Assembly (NCBI GenBank): GCA_015183035.1
Contig: JACZZP010000027.1
Coordinates: 1-62,198, forward strand
From: Meloidogyne chitwoodi
Lineage: Eukaryota; Nematoda; Chromadorea; Rhabditida; Meloidogynidae
DNA: 62,198 nt
Direction: 5' to 3'
The position numbers were made by a program, and so were the translations under genes. This document shows positions 29,428 to 38,531 of this stretch, one piece after another (within the stretch, counting starts at the first letter, position 1; the number at the start of each line of letters is the position of its first letter). Below the pieces are notes generated by a model. That model was given only the letters and a program-made list of their open reading frames with translations. It did not search any database and was not told where the DNA came from.

Positions 29428-31065
29428 AAACCAAAGGAGCAAAATAAACTGAATAAATAAACAAATTAGAATTTGTATCCATTTTGAACGAATTAAACAA
29501 TTTTGAACAACAAAAATCATCTTTTACCACTTGTTTAACTTTATTATAGGGTAACCTTGCCAAAGTTGCTGCTTCACTTAAACTTTCTGGCCATCGACGG
29601 ACTTCACGCATTTTATTAAAACGAACCTTTCTTTTCTTTCTTTTTAATGTTTTGGCGGTTAAAGGTGTTGAAAAAGAAATATTTTCGTCGTCGTCTTCTT
29701 TTTCACTTTTCTTTAGGTCAGGTGTTGTAAGACTATTTTGACTTTCTGGTGCGGACAAATCGCCGGTATTTGATTCCATATCAGTTGCGGAGATTGGTTC
29801 AAACTCTGCTTCAGTCTAAAAAATTTTTTTTTAATTAATTTAGTACCTTTTACTTTTTAGCACTCTTGTCCGCAAGTTTTTTTGTCCGCAAGTTTTATAA
29901 CTTTAATTAGGAAGTATATAATGAACAATATTTGCTAAAATATTATCAAATTCTATTAAACATACATTTTTTTTTAAAATAAATACAAAGAAAAGATTAT
30001 TTTTCTTGCGTCCAAAAATTTGCGGACTTTTTTACCCAAAAGTAAAAATTAAAAAAAAAGCTAAAAAAATTAAATTAATTTAACCAGACTGTTGCGATCA
30101 ATAATTTCATTCTCTTCCTCGTCTGTTTCTTCATCACTGCTATTACTATGTTCATGTTCAGTTAAACGCGAATAAAATGCCTAGAAAAATGAGTAAAATA
30201 CCGAAAATAAATTTTTTAACTTTTTAGATTTTTCTTTGTTTTTATTCTTAAAAAAGATTATCTGTATCATTTTTGGGTACTTTTAATTGTCAAAAAAGTT
30301 GAGAAAATTTTTAAAAATGGAAAAAAGGCAAAAAATAAGGCAAAACGGGAGAACCATAAAAACCGAAATCTATGGGGAACCACCCAAAAATAAATTTTTA
30401 TAAAAAAAATAAAAACCTTTCCAGTTTTACTAGTTGTTGTAGTTGCTTCTGATTCTGAAGATTCTCTTCTTCTATTTTCACAACAATAAAAAGACAAAAA
30501 CAAAGACAACATGCACGATTTTGCATAAGTGAAGAACAGAGGCCTTTTAAAATCGAGATCGATAAACAAATACTAAAATTTATAAAAATTAAAATTTAAA
30601 AAGGCAAAATTAATAAACCCTCGTTATTTCTGAAGCTGTAACCCATACCTGAAAAAAAATTTAAATAAAAATTTAGGAAACAAGGAAACTGGGACAAAAA
30701 TATAAAAAAATTTTCCAATTTTTTAATTCGGGTGACATACCATTCGATTCGTCTCATCAATCTGAGTCGAATGATACTTTACTTGACTTGAGAAAATAAA
30801 TTTGTGCAAAATAAGAGCGCTTGAAAATCCAAAAACCATAGGGGGGACCAAGCTCATTTAGGTGATTACCGCGGCTGCTCCGTTCAAAAAAATTTTTTTT
30901 CGAAAATTCTTCAGGATTGCCTAAACCCAAAAAACAAACTTTCCTCTATTAAATCCTCATTCTCAAACCAATCTCTTTTTTAAAAAAACTTACAATATTT
31001 ACAAAGACTAGAAGTGCCACACCATAAAAACGTGAAAATATTGATTTTTCTGTAGAAGTGGTCAT
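26246..31065 (-). CDS. SLC35F5-like multispan transporter
   Basis: Nine exons on the minus strand, in order: 30994-31065, 30619-30648, 30417-30572, 30085-30180, 29432-29815, 29075-29224, 26919-27090, 26342-26640, 26246-26296; 469 residues with all phases consistent. Features typical of SLC35F5: an N-terminal helix followed by VWVTASEIT, a segment FKRPLFFTYAKSCMLSLFL, a long acidic and basic cytoplasmic loop (KEDDDENISF, KRKKRKVRF), then SVSYQTALAYSSVSTVNLIS, PLFVLILGAFFG and LFADSLWLYATLLTGSLTSS in successive membrane helices, ending at TAA 26248-26246. Family members are drug/metabolite-superfamily proteins of endomembranes whose substrates are poorly known. Introns have been heavily colonised: a Merlin element, ATTTATTCGC MITEs, a TA-flanked MITE, a poly-C tract and an SSU-like repeat. 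Human SLC35F5 is somewhat longer, near 520 residues. Confidence 0.85.
26683..26905. mobile_element. Two adjacent ATTTATTCGC MITEs in SLC35F5-like intron 7
   Basis: First unit about 26683-26792 (CATCCCATTTATTCGCAAAA ... TTTGCGATTAAATGGGGTG) and second 26800-26902 (ACACCCCATTTATTCGCAAG ... TTTGCGAATAAATGGGGTGT). Each is an inverted repeat of about 105 bp. They lie side by side and end just before exon 7. Confidence 0.75.
27203..28458 (+). mobile_element. Merlin-superfamily DNA transposon, 1256 bp, with 8-bp TSD
   Basis: Perfect terminal inverted repeat starting GGTACTTACGTATTATCCCC at 27203 and its complement ending at 28458. The repeats extend inwards through ATTGCGGACAAAGTTTTTGCGGACAAA. The left end has one extra GCGGACAAAGTTTTT step. 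The flanks are AATATTTC at 27195-27202 and AATATTTC at 28459-28466, an exact 8-bp target duplication, the size expected of Merlin. It encodes one transposase with intact catalytic residues. Perfect ends and TSD suggest recent insertion. Confidence 0.93.
27413..28374 (+). CDS. Merlin (ISXO2/IS1016-like) DDE transposase
   Basis: Three exons (27413-27916, 27962-28107, 28161-28374) give 287 residues. The N terminus has WQCSRCHQQFGVRNGNWF (46-63), the zinc-binding region typical of IS1595/ISXO2 relatives. The catalytic domain shows VEIDES (D133), IYSDSWAGY (D194) and VERMWGSAKW (E233), the DDE triad, with NHKYNFVDPETGCNTQKVER between the last two. No stop or frameshift interrupts it once two short introns are removed. 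It would cut and paste this element and any nonautonomous relatives sharing its ends. It runs opposite to the host gene. Confidence 0.92.
28728..29050. mobile_element. Tc1/mariner-like MITE flanked by TA
   Basis: Inverted ends TAGACTATAGCTGACGCCCC (28728) and the exact reverse complement ending at 29050. The two TA ends fit a TA target duplication, as made by Tc1/mariner elements. The arms continue as CACAAAAAATTTTTT / AAAAAATTTTTTGCGGGG. The interior has no transposase. It sits in SLC35F5-like intron 6, 25 bp from the exon 6 donor. Confidence 0.8.
29397..29416. repeat. 20-bp poly-C tract (poly-G in the transcript) next to a splice donor
   Basis: Uninterrupted run of 20 C on the plus strand, directly followed by an A-run. 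In the SLC35F5-like transcript it is a G20 tract starting about 16 bases inside intron 5. Long G tracts form quadruplexes and are strongly unstable. Confidence 0.95.
30736..30880 (-). repeat. SSU-530-like dispersed repeat, copy A
   Basis: From CATACCATTCGATTCGTCTC to ATTACCGCGGCTGCTC. One of four copies of a repeat of about 145-200 bp (others 33890, 37288, 39130). It lies in SLC35F5-like intron 1. Confidence 0.85.
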
Positions 31066-31520
31066 ATTGATTATGCTGTTAGATTATTATGCTTATTAAA
31101 TTTACACAAGTGTTTTAAAAGCTCTATAAAAAATAATTGTTTGAAAAAAAATAATAAATTTAACACGTAAATAAAAGCAAGGCGAAAAACCAACATAGCG
31201 CCAAGTATTCAAAAGAGGGGAACAGTTGAGTCTTGAACATTTTTTAGATTTATGGTTTCTATTTCAACGGAAATTCTTTTTTACGCAATTCTTTTGTCAA
31301 AAACAAACAAAACGTAATTTGTATTTTTTGTGTGAACGCCCCATTTATTCGCAAAAAAATTAAAAATAAAAATTAAAACGTTAGAAAATGATAAAAAATG
31401 AATTAAATAATTTAGTATTTTTGCGAATAAATGAGGTGTTTATCAAAATAAAATATAAATGAAAGAATTAAGTTTAGTTTTATTCATAAATTTAAAAATA
31501 AGATAAAAAAATAATTAAAA
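31066..31520. other. Region between SLC35F5-like start and PKI end; one ATTTATTCGC MITE
   Basis: It contains the presumed promoter of the minus-strand transporter, without a clear TATA box. A MITE of about 110 bp lies at 31332-31440 (AACGCCCCATTTATTCGCAA ... TTGCGAATAAATGAGGTGTT). Confidence 0.6.
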
Positions 31521-32235
31521 TCAAGTTTGTGAAGCTTCTTTTTCCCTTGTTTCATTATTAATTTGAGAAGAAGATAAACAACATTTTTGGTAATCTTCTC
31601 TTTTTAATTTTGTTGTTTCTTCAGAATTTTGTTTATTATTTGGATTTGTTTCCAATTTAGAAAAACGCTCAGCTAAGGAATTTTCATTTGTTGTTTGTTC
31701 ATTATTATTGCTGCTACTGGCTGTGTTTTCTACGTCCAATTCTGGTAAAGCATTTCTTCTGGAAAAAATTCTTTTTGTTAAAAATAAGGTGAAAGATTCT
31801 GATTTTGTATTTTTCAAAAATTCTGGTTTTTAATAAAAATTCTGGTCTCTAATAAAAGTTCTGATTATTTTCTAAAATTCTGGTTTTTAACAGAAATTCT
31901 ATAAAAATTCTGATTTTTGTATTTTCAAAACATTCTGGTCTTTAATAGAAATTCTGATTTTTGTATTTTAGTCATTATTATTAGTCTATTATAGCATAAG
32001 TGTATTTTTAAAACATTCTGATTCTTGTATTTAATAAAATTCTGATTTTTGAGTTAAAACTTGTAGTTAAAACGTTCAAATAAAATTTAAAATAACAAAA
32101 AATACAAAATTCAGAATCTCATCTTTATAATAAAAAAGTTTAATATTTATTTTTATTTTCTAACCTTCCTGTCCTTCCACATACCACAAATGAGGCTAAT
32201 TCGTCTTCTGTCGCCTTTTCGTCTAATTCACCCAT
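31521..32235 (-). CDS. cAMP-dependent protein kinase inhibitor (PKI)-like protein
   Basis: Two exons (32165-32235 and 31521-31758) encode 102 residues. The segment ASFVVCGRTGRRNALPELD at residues 14-32 keeps every PKI landmark in register: aromatic Phe16, Arg21, then Arg24-Arg25-Asn26-Ala27, the pseudosubstrate with Ala in place of the phospho-acceptor. The exon boundary falls inside the first Arg of RRNA. The remainder is acidic and polar (NTASSSNNNEQTTNENSLAERFSKLE) and could include a weak export signal, LAERFSKLE. PKI proteins bind the PKA catalytic subunit in its active site and can export it from the nucleus. The family is small (about 75 residues in mammals), so the C-terminal tail is longer here. 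Confidence 0.85.
31815..32060. repeat. ATTCTGATTTTT minisatellite in the PKI intron
   Basis: Degenerate repeats of AAATTCTGGTTTTTAAT / AAAATTCTGATTTTTGTATTT fill much of the only intron (31759-32164). They use the same core word as CtBP intron 8 and introns in the 45-48 kb region. Confidence 0.8.
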
Positions 32236-33889
32236 ATTTTTTTTTTATTAATTTTAAAAGTTGATTAAAATAATTATTTTTCTAAAGATAAAAAAAATAA
32301 TTTTTTTTTAAATATTAAATTTAAAAATGGATCAAAAAAATTATAAATTTTTACCATTTTCTTAAAATATTTTTTAATACCTTCTCACGAGGGGTTTATT
32401 TTTTCGGAGGGTTTAATTTTGTAATTTTAAATAAATTTTTTGCAAATTTAATCTTCTATAATAATGTATAAGAAAAAAGTTAATGAATTAGATTGAAAAA
32501 AGGCTTCATTAATATGACGTATAAAGCCTAAATTAAAGCTTTTTTAACCAAATCTATTTTTTAATTAAAATTAAAAAAATTTATTTTAAATTAATTTGTG
32601 CAAAATTTAATTCTCTATCGAATGATACTTAATTCGTTAAAAAATATCTATCCGTTTCTAAGCTATGAAAAATTAAATAATTTCCGTTATAGTAAAGTTG
32701 TTATACTCAATATAACAAAAAAATGAAAAAATATCAAAAATGTGTATTGAAAAAGAAATTTTTTTCCAAAACAATGAATGGATTAGTCAATCCTTTTCAT
32801 TTTATTTTTTGTTTGGCACTTTTGCTTATTTTTTTACTTTTTTCTTTCTCTTAAAAAGGGAAAGTTTGGCGTTGGCAGCAACGCTCAAACAAGAATTTCA
32901 AAATAGAAAAAAGTGTTATAACCACAAAATTTTGCAGATATATCCCTAAATGTGTTATCTATCTTGTCTAAAAATTTCAGAATTTTTGATTAATTTTTTC
33001 AAAAGTTTTGGTCAAAAAATGTCAATTTTTTGACCGAAATAGACAATTTTGGCTATAATTTTGAAATATTGAACCAAAATTTTTGAAATTTTTTGGAATT
33101 TTAGTTAACTTTATTGAAAATATTGAACAAAAATTTTGAAATTTTTTGGAATTTTAGTTAACTTTATTGAAAATATTATAGTAAAATTTAACGTTTCTAA
33201 GTTGAAAACAAAAGGCTTTTAATTAGGAACGCGCCAACTACAACCCTGCGCCCAAATGTTAGAGCCACACTATATATGCTTGTTAAGTATAAAAGAGTGC
33301 TTTTTGGTATTTGCTGGTCAGAATTACACTGCTATATAAAATTATGTTTATGTTAAAAATGAAAAAGAGTGTTAAACACACAATGGCTGTGGTAACTAAT
33401 GTAGTGCCAGTCATCAATTGGTTTTGACAAGCAGCGCAGCAGTGGTGTGAAATCCCTAAGGAAAGTAAAAGCTTTCAAAAAAGGGTTATTAGAGTCTGAA
33501 TTATTTTGAGGAGAATCAGAAAGATGAAAACTTGAATAAAATTGATTATCTGCATTTTTGACTAAAAACAACTGGAAAAACATAGAAAATCAAAAATACC
33601 GTATTTTATAAAATAAAGCCTCAGGATTACAAATATTTGGAAATATGAATATTCAACTTTAATGTTTCATATATCTATGGCTAATAATAAATAACAGTGC
33701 TACTACAAATTTAGTAATAAAAAAATGTAAAATTTAATGGGTGAAACTAAAAAAAATGGATTTATTAATAAATATACAAGGTGAGCGTTTTAATTAATTA
33801 TTTTTATTTCCGTTTGAGTGTATTTTTTGATAAGAACATGAATTGAGTTAATTAATTGTTTCAAAAATCAATAAAAAATAATAAACTTT
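32236..33889. other. Intergenic, no supported gene; small tandem duplication
   Basis: Upstream of the PKI gene. At 33068-33178 a segment of about 55 bp (TTTGAAATTTTTTGGAATTT, TTAGTTAACTTTATTG) is tandemly duplicated. A TATAAAAG lies at about 33290 without an attached reading frame. Short frames at 32740-32949 (+) and 33353-33583 (-) lack homology I recognise and are probably chance. Confidence 0.45.
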
Positions 33890-34036
33890 GAAGCAGCCGC
33901 GGTAATCACCTAAGTGAGCTTGGTCCCCCCTATGGTTTTTTGATTTTCAGGAGCCTATATCTTGGCTCATATTTATTTTCTCAAGTCAAGTAAAGTATCA
34001 TTCGACTCAGATTGATGAGACGAATCGAATGGTATA
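33890..34036 (+). repeat. SSU-530-like dispersed repeat, copy B
   Basis: Reads AAGCAGCCGCGGTAATCACC through CGAATCGAATGGTATATC, opposite in orientation to the other three copies, and intergenic rather than intronic. Confidence 0.85.
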
Positions 34037-34399
34037 TCTTTCGAGTATTAAAAAAATTTTGGGTGTTGAATTTTTTATACACCCTTAAGGGTAGCGCGTT
34101 AATCAGAGAGGTCGACTGTTGAAAAATAATTTTTATTTCAAAAATATTAAAAATTTTAAAATTTACTGAATAAAAATAAATAATAAATTGTCAAGTGCGT
34201 AAATAATAAAAGAAAAAATTTATTTAATAGGGGAGCTTATTTAGATTTGTGTGTTAATTAATCATCTTTTTGACTTCTTTTTATCTTCTCTTTTTTAAAT
34301 AAGAGTGAAAAATTAGAGAGACAATAGAACAAAAAGTGACCGATATTTGTTGAATGTAAAGTGTCAGAACAATTCGCCGTATGTTAAACTTGGACATTT

Positions 34400-34796
34400 C
34401 ACCGAAATAAAGACAATTCACCGAAATAAAGACAATTCACCGAAATAAAGACAATTCACCGAAATAAAGACAATTCACCGAAATAAAGACAATTCACCGA
34501 AATAAAGACAATTCACCGAAATAAAGACAATTCACCGAAATAAAAACAATTCACCGAAATAAAGACAATTCACCGAAATAAAGACAATTCACCGAAATAA
34601 AGACAATTCACCGAAATAAAGACAATTCACCGAAATAAAGACAATTCACCGAAATAAAGACAATTCACCGAAATAAAGACAATTCACCGAAATAAAGACA
34701 ATTCACCGAAATAAAGACAATTCACCGAAAAAATAAAGACAATTCACCGAAAAAATAAAGACAATTCACCGAAAAAATAAAGACAATTCACCGTGT
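34400..34796. repeat. 19-bp tandem repeat, about 21 copies
   Basis: Unit CACCGAAATAAAGACAATT. Nearly all copies are identical, one has AAAAACAATT, and the last three carry three extra A (22 bp). It ends at CACCGTGTAAATTTCCC, directly abutting the SL-bearing foldback. There are no spacers, so it is not a CRISPR array. Confidence 0.97.
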
Positions 34797-34951
34797 AAAT
34801 TTCCCATTGGGTTAGAGAAATAAAATAAGAGAGAGTAGGTATATATTTAATCTTTTTCTCTTTTTATTTAAAAAATGTGTCTACTTTTTACTTCTTGTTT
34901 AAAATTTATATTTTTGTTTTTCTTATTTATTTTAATTTAATTGACAACTTT

Positions 34952-35056
34952 GGTTAATTACCCAAGTTTATAGGTTAGTTAAATTAACTTTTCTTGCTCT
35001 CGTAAGAGTGGCAGCTTGGGATAAATTTTGGAATTGCTTTACTTTTTGTGAAGCTT
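34952..35056 (+). ncRNA. SL1-like spliced-leader RNA gene (left arm)
   Basis: The first 22 bases (34952-34973) share 16 consecutive bases, TTAATTACCCAAGTTT, with nematode SL1, lack one T of its GGTTT start and end TATAG instead of GAG. A GT donor follows at 34974 (GTTAG). Downstream come a small hairpin CTCTCGTAAGAG, CTTGGG that can pair with the leader's CCCAAG, an Sm-site-like AAATTTTGGAA at 35023-35033 like that of SL1 RNA, and a perfect 7-bp terminal hairpin GCTTTAC-TTTTT-GTGAAGC at 35036-35054. Length about 105 nt and order of parts match SL RNAs, which donate the leader in trans-splicing. I did not recognise an upstream PSE. It could be a pseudogene. Confidence 0.7.
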
Positions 35057-35514
35057 AAAATCAAAGAGTAAAAGATGAAGAATTAATCTTAAGTAAAAAT
35101 TAATGTTCTATTTCATTTTATGAGTCCAATTGACTTTTATGAGTCAAACATTTTGTCAAGGAATCAGATTCTTATTTAGTGATTACGGGAATTGATCTCG
35201 TCACTTTTTCGGGTCCTTTTTTCAGTTTTTTGAAGAAAATAGGGAATTCCGGTCCAAATTTCATCCCGTTTTTTAGCTGAAAAAAGGACCCGAAAACGTG
35301 ACCGAGATCAATTCCCATAATCACTAAATGAGACTCTAATTCCTTGACAATATCGTTTGGAATTATAAAGTTTATCTTGGACTCATAAATTTTGATAGGA
35401 CTCTTAATGTTCGATTCGACTTATAAAGTGAAGTAGAGCCGCAAAACCACTCCAAACAATTCATTACCTATTTCCGAAACCTTCTTAAAAATTCATCTTT
35501 TACTATTTGATTTT

Positions 35515-35619
35515 AAGCTTCACAAAAAGTAAAGCAATTCCAAAATTTATCCCAAGCTGCCACTCTTACGAGAGCAAGTAAAGTTAATTTAACTAACCTA
35601 TAAACTTGGGTAATTAACC
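35515..35619 (-). ncRNA. SL1-like spliced-leader RNA gene (right arm)
   Basis: Inverted copy of the left-arm gene; leader 35619-35598, donor at 35597, same Sm-like site and terminal hairpin (35535-35517). I found one base difference within the RNA (TTTACTTGC here, TTTTCTTGC on the left). The two genes converge on the middle of the foldback, so transcripts running past their ends would be complementary. Confidence 0.68.
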
Positions 35620-35770
35620 AAAGTTGTCAATTAAATTAAAATAAATAAGAAAAACAAAAGTATAAATTTTAAACAAGAAGTAAAAAGTAGACACATTTTT
35701 TAAATAAAAAGAGAGAGAAAAAGATTAAATATGTATATACTCTCTTATTTTATATTTTATTTCTCTAACC

Positions 35771-36213
35771 CAGGGTAGGGATTCGTACTTTAAATGAAAG
35801 TACAATACTTTAAAATCGACTCTCGTACTTTCGAAATTGAAAATGTACTTTAATCAAAGTACGTACTTTTAAATCGATATTTTGAATAAAAAATTAAAAT
35901 TTTTTGCCTGCGGCGCTAAAAAGGGTGAATTTCTGGCAACTAGAGGGCAATTAATTTAAAAAATTTTCGCCTGCGGCGCTGACTTGAAATTTTTAAAATG
36001 TACTCATCCTGAAAAATCCAACTCTTAACTGGATATAAGGGCCTCTAAAAATCATGTAAACCGTTAACCTGGGAAAAATATAAATTTGAGCAAAAATAAA
36101 AAAATTTTAAATAAAATCTGAAGTGTACTTTAATTTGGAAAATTTTGTACCTTATGTACTTTTAAATAAACTTTTTTGTACTTTGACTTTGATTTTTGTC
36201 GATCCCAACCCTG
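35771..36213. mobile_element. hAT-like nonautonomous transposon with 8-bp TSD
   Basis: Ends CAGGGTAGGGATTCG and (reverse) CAGGGTTGGGATCGAC. It is flanked by CTCTAACC at 35763-35770 and CTCTAACC at 36214-36221, an exact 8-bp duplication, as hAT elements make. At 443 bp it has no transposase. Two copies of the word GCCTGCGGCGCT occur inside. Its removal restores the right arm of the SL foldback. Confidence 0.85.
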
Positions 36214-36236
36214 CTCTAACCCAATGGGAATTTCAT

Positions 36237-36376
36237 GTCCCGACATTTCGTGCCACGAAATTGTACGACATTTCGTCCCAACGGCAAAAAATCATGGGCT
36301 CGGGTAAACGAAATGTAGTTTTTTTGCTGTTGAGACGAAATGTCGTGTAATTTTGTCGACGAAATGTACAGTTTCC
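36237..36376. mobile_element. CGAAATGTCG palindromic MITE, copy 2
   Basis: About 140 bp of nested inverted repeats (GACATTTCGTGCC ... TTGTCGACGAAATGTAC; CGACATTTCGTCCCAACGGC ... GTTGAGACGAAATGTCG). It is very similar to 41927-42069 and related to 17278-17358. It lies just upstream of the PPIH gene. Confidence 0.75.
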
Positions 36377-36509
36377 TTTAAAAGCCCATGTAGTCGCAGA
36401 GAGACGTGTAATCGCGATCGTTAATTTAACCTTATTTTTCAAAAATAATTTTTTTTTTAATTTTTTTTAGCTTTTTTAATCAAATAAACTTTATTTTTAA
36501 TTCAAAAAA

Positions 36510-38075
36510 ATGAGTGAATGGGAAAGATTAGCAGAAAAGTTGCGTCATCCCGAAAATCCTGTAGTTTTCTTTGATGTTGTTGCTGGTGGAGCTCCTATTG
36601 GTTTTTTTTAAATTTTTTTTATTTTAACGAACAAAATAAAAGTTTTTTAATAAATATGTTTTATTCTATTTTTAGGTCGTATAGTTATGGAACTTTTTGC
36701 AGATGTTTGCCCAAAAACTGCCGAAAATTTTAGACAATTTTGCACTGGAGAAATGTTTTTTTTTAATTTTTTTATTTTTATTTTTAATTTTAGGCGAAAA
36801 GATGGAGTTCCTATAGGTTACAAAAACTCACAATTTCACAGAGTTATAAAGGTTTTTAATTTTTTAATAATTTGACAAGATTTTTTTGGGTAAAATTTTT
36901 TAAAATTTTTTAAAATTTTCAAAAAAAAAATTTATTTTTTAAATTTAATTATATTTATTTTTAAGGACTTTATGATACAAGGAGGCGATTTTGTCAATGT
37001 AAAACAATTTTATTTAAAATAATTTGATTAATTTTAATAAAAGGGTGACGGAACAGGAATGACTTCAATTTATGGACCTAAATTTGCTGACGAAAATTTT
37101 TATTTAAAACATGGCGAGCCTGGAATACTTTCTATGGTTTTATTTTTAAATATTTTTGAGTTGATTTTCACTTATTTTTATTTTTTCCAATTTTTCGAAA
37201 AAAGACCTGATTTGTGAGGTACTCCTGAAGAATTTGCATTACGAAAAAATTTTTTTGACTATTCGGATTTTTTGACTATGCAAAAGACATACCATTCGAT
37301 TCGTCTCATCAAACTGAGTCGAATGATACTTCACTAGATTTACATAAATAAAAATGACCCAAAATATAAGCTCTTGAAAATCAAAAAACCAAAGGGGGGA
37401 CCAAGCTCATTTAGGTGATTACCGCGGCTGCTCAGTTCAAAAAATTCTTTTTGGAACAAATTCTTCAGGATTGCCACAATTCCGCATTTTTTAATCATTG
37501 CAAAAAATTATATTTTAAGAATTTAAATTAAAAAAAAATTTTTTAAGGCAAATGCTGGCCCAGATACAAATGGTTTATTTTTCAAATTATTTTTATTTTA
37601 TTTTTTTAATTTTTTTAGGTTGTCAATTTTTCATAACTTGTAATAAATGTGATTTTCTTGATGCTAAACATGTTGTATTTGGTTTGGAATTTTTTTAATT
37701 TTTTTAAATTAAATAAATTTTTATTTTAAGGGCGAGTGCTTGATGGACTTTTGACTGTTCGGAAAATTGAAAATGTTTGTTTATTTATTTTTTATTTTTA
37801 AAAGAAATTCTGTTTTTTGAGATGTTTTTTTAGTGTTTTAAGGTCCAACATTTTTTTCTAAAAAATTTGACAATTTTTTGGAAGGTGGACATTTTGTCCC
37901 AAAGGCAAAAAACACACTTTTCGGAAAAAAAATTTTTTTCTTCCTGGGGTGTGGACTGTTTTATTTTTTCAATTTTTACCTAAAAATAATTTTTTTCAAA
38001 TTTTTTTAGGTTCCAATTGTTCAAAATAGTAAGCCAAAAATTCCTATTGTTGTTGAACTTTGTGGAGAACTTTAA
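36510..38075 (+). CDS. cyn-11: Peptidyl-prolyl isomerase H (spliceosomal cyclophilin)
   Basis: Nine exons: 36510-36600, 36676-36754, 36794-36851, 36966-36998, 37044-37136, 37548-37572, 37619-37681, 37731-37774, 38010-38075; 183 residues, close to the 177 of human PPIH. Diagnostic strings: [48 protein letters not shown] (active-site Arg73), [60 protein letters not shown] and the C-terminal VVELCGEL. In vertebrates PPIH binds PRP4/PRP3 in the U4/U6.U5 tri-snRNP. The position that is Trp in most cyclophilins (cyclosporin contact) is Phe139 here. Intron 5 holds an SSU-like dispersed repeat. Confidence 0.95.
37288..37433 (-). repeat. SSU-530-like dispersed repeat, copy C
   Basis: CATACCATTCGATTCGTCTC ... 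GATTACCGCGGCTGCTC in PPIH intron 5. Similarity to copy D continues outward (ACTATTCGGATTTTTTGACT upstream) and to copy A (ATTCTTCAGGATTGCC downstream), so the full element is near 200 bp. Confidence 0.85.
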
Positions 38076-38531
38076 AAATTGATTTTTTTTTATTTTAATT
38101 TTTTTGGTATTTAATTAATTGATTTGTTTTTATAAAATATTTTTTTTTAATTTATTTTGGTTTGTTCCAAAAATTTTATTTTTAATTGTTTAATTTTCAT
38201 GTTTTGAACTTTATATTTTTCAAAATAGTTGTCGCGACTAATTGGCCTTGCGACTAATTTTTAATTCCGATCAATAGGTCTCGGTTAGAGATCGGCGCGG
38301 GACAGAATCCAGCGGGGGATTTTACGGAACCGCTCCCGCGATCCCGCACTTTTTTAATTCGCGGGATTATTCCCGCGGGATCCCGTCCCGCATCAGCTTT
38401 TCGAAATGCTCCCGCAACTACGATTTTACCGGTCTTTATTTTAGATTAATCCAGCGACTAATTGGGCTCTATTTTTTAAATTATTTGTATTTATATATAG
38501 ATTACAATTTTCAAAAAAATAATTTAATTAA
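38076..38531. repeat. PPIH-TAF10 gap with GC-rich CGCGGGAT repeat
   Basis: At about 38288-38440 is a strikingly GC-rich patch (GATCGGCGCGGGAC, GCTCCCGCGATCCCGCAC, GCGGGATTATTCCCGCGGGA) in an otherwise AT-rich genome. A reverse-oriented relative lies at 42100-42250. The rest of the gap is AT-rich without features. Confidence 0.75.

Larger units (their letters stand above)
34797..36233. mobile_element. Large foldback element carrying two SL-RNA-like genes
   Basis: Left end AAATTTCCCATTGGGTTAGAG (read from 34797) and right end CTCTAACCCAATGGGAATTT (to about 36233). Arms of about 330 bp are nearly identical inverted copies (34808-35100 against 35460-35770). The central part is a second palindrome (TAGTGATTACGGGAATTGAT ... 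ATCAATTCCCATAATCACTA). Each arm holds one SL-RNA-like unit pointing inward. The right arm is split by a hAT-like insertion at 35771-36213. Coding capacity is absent. It could be a nonautonomous foldback transposon or an inverted duplication of an SL locus. Confidence 0.7.

Noticed and set aside
34400..34796. CRISPR-like array
   Set aside because: Units are directly joined without unique spacers, and the setting is eukaryotic.
36123..36350. Plus-strand 75-codon frame
   Set aside because: It spans the hAT-like element end and the CGAAATGTCG MITE.
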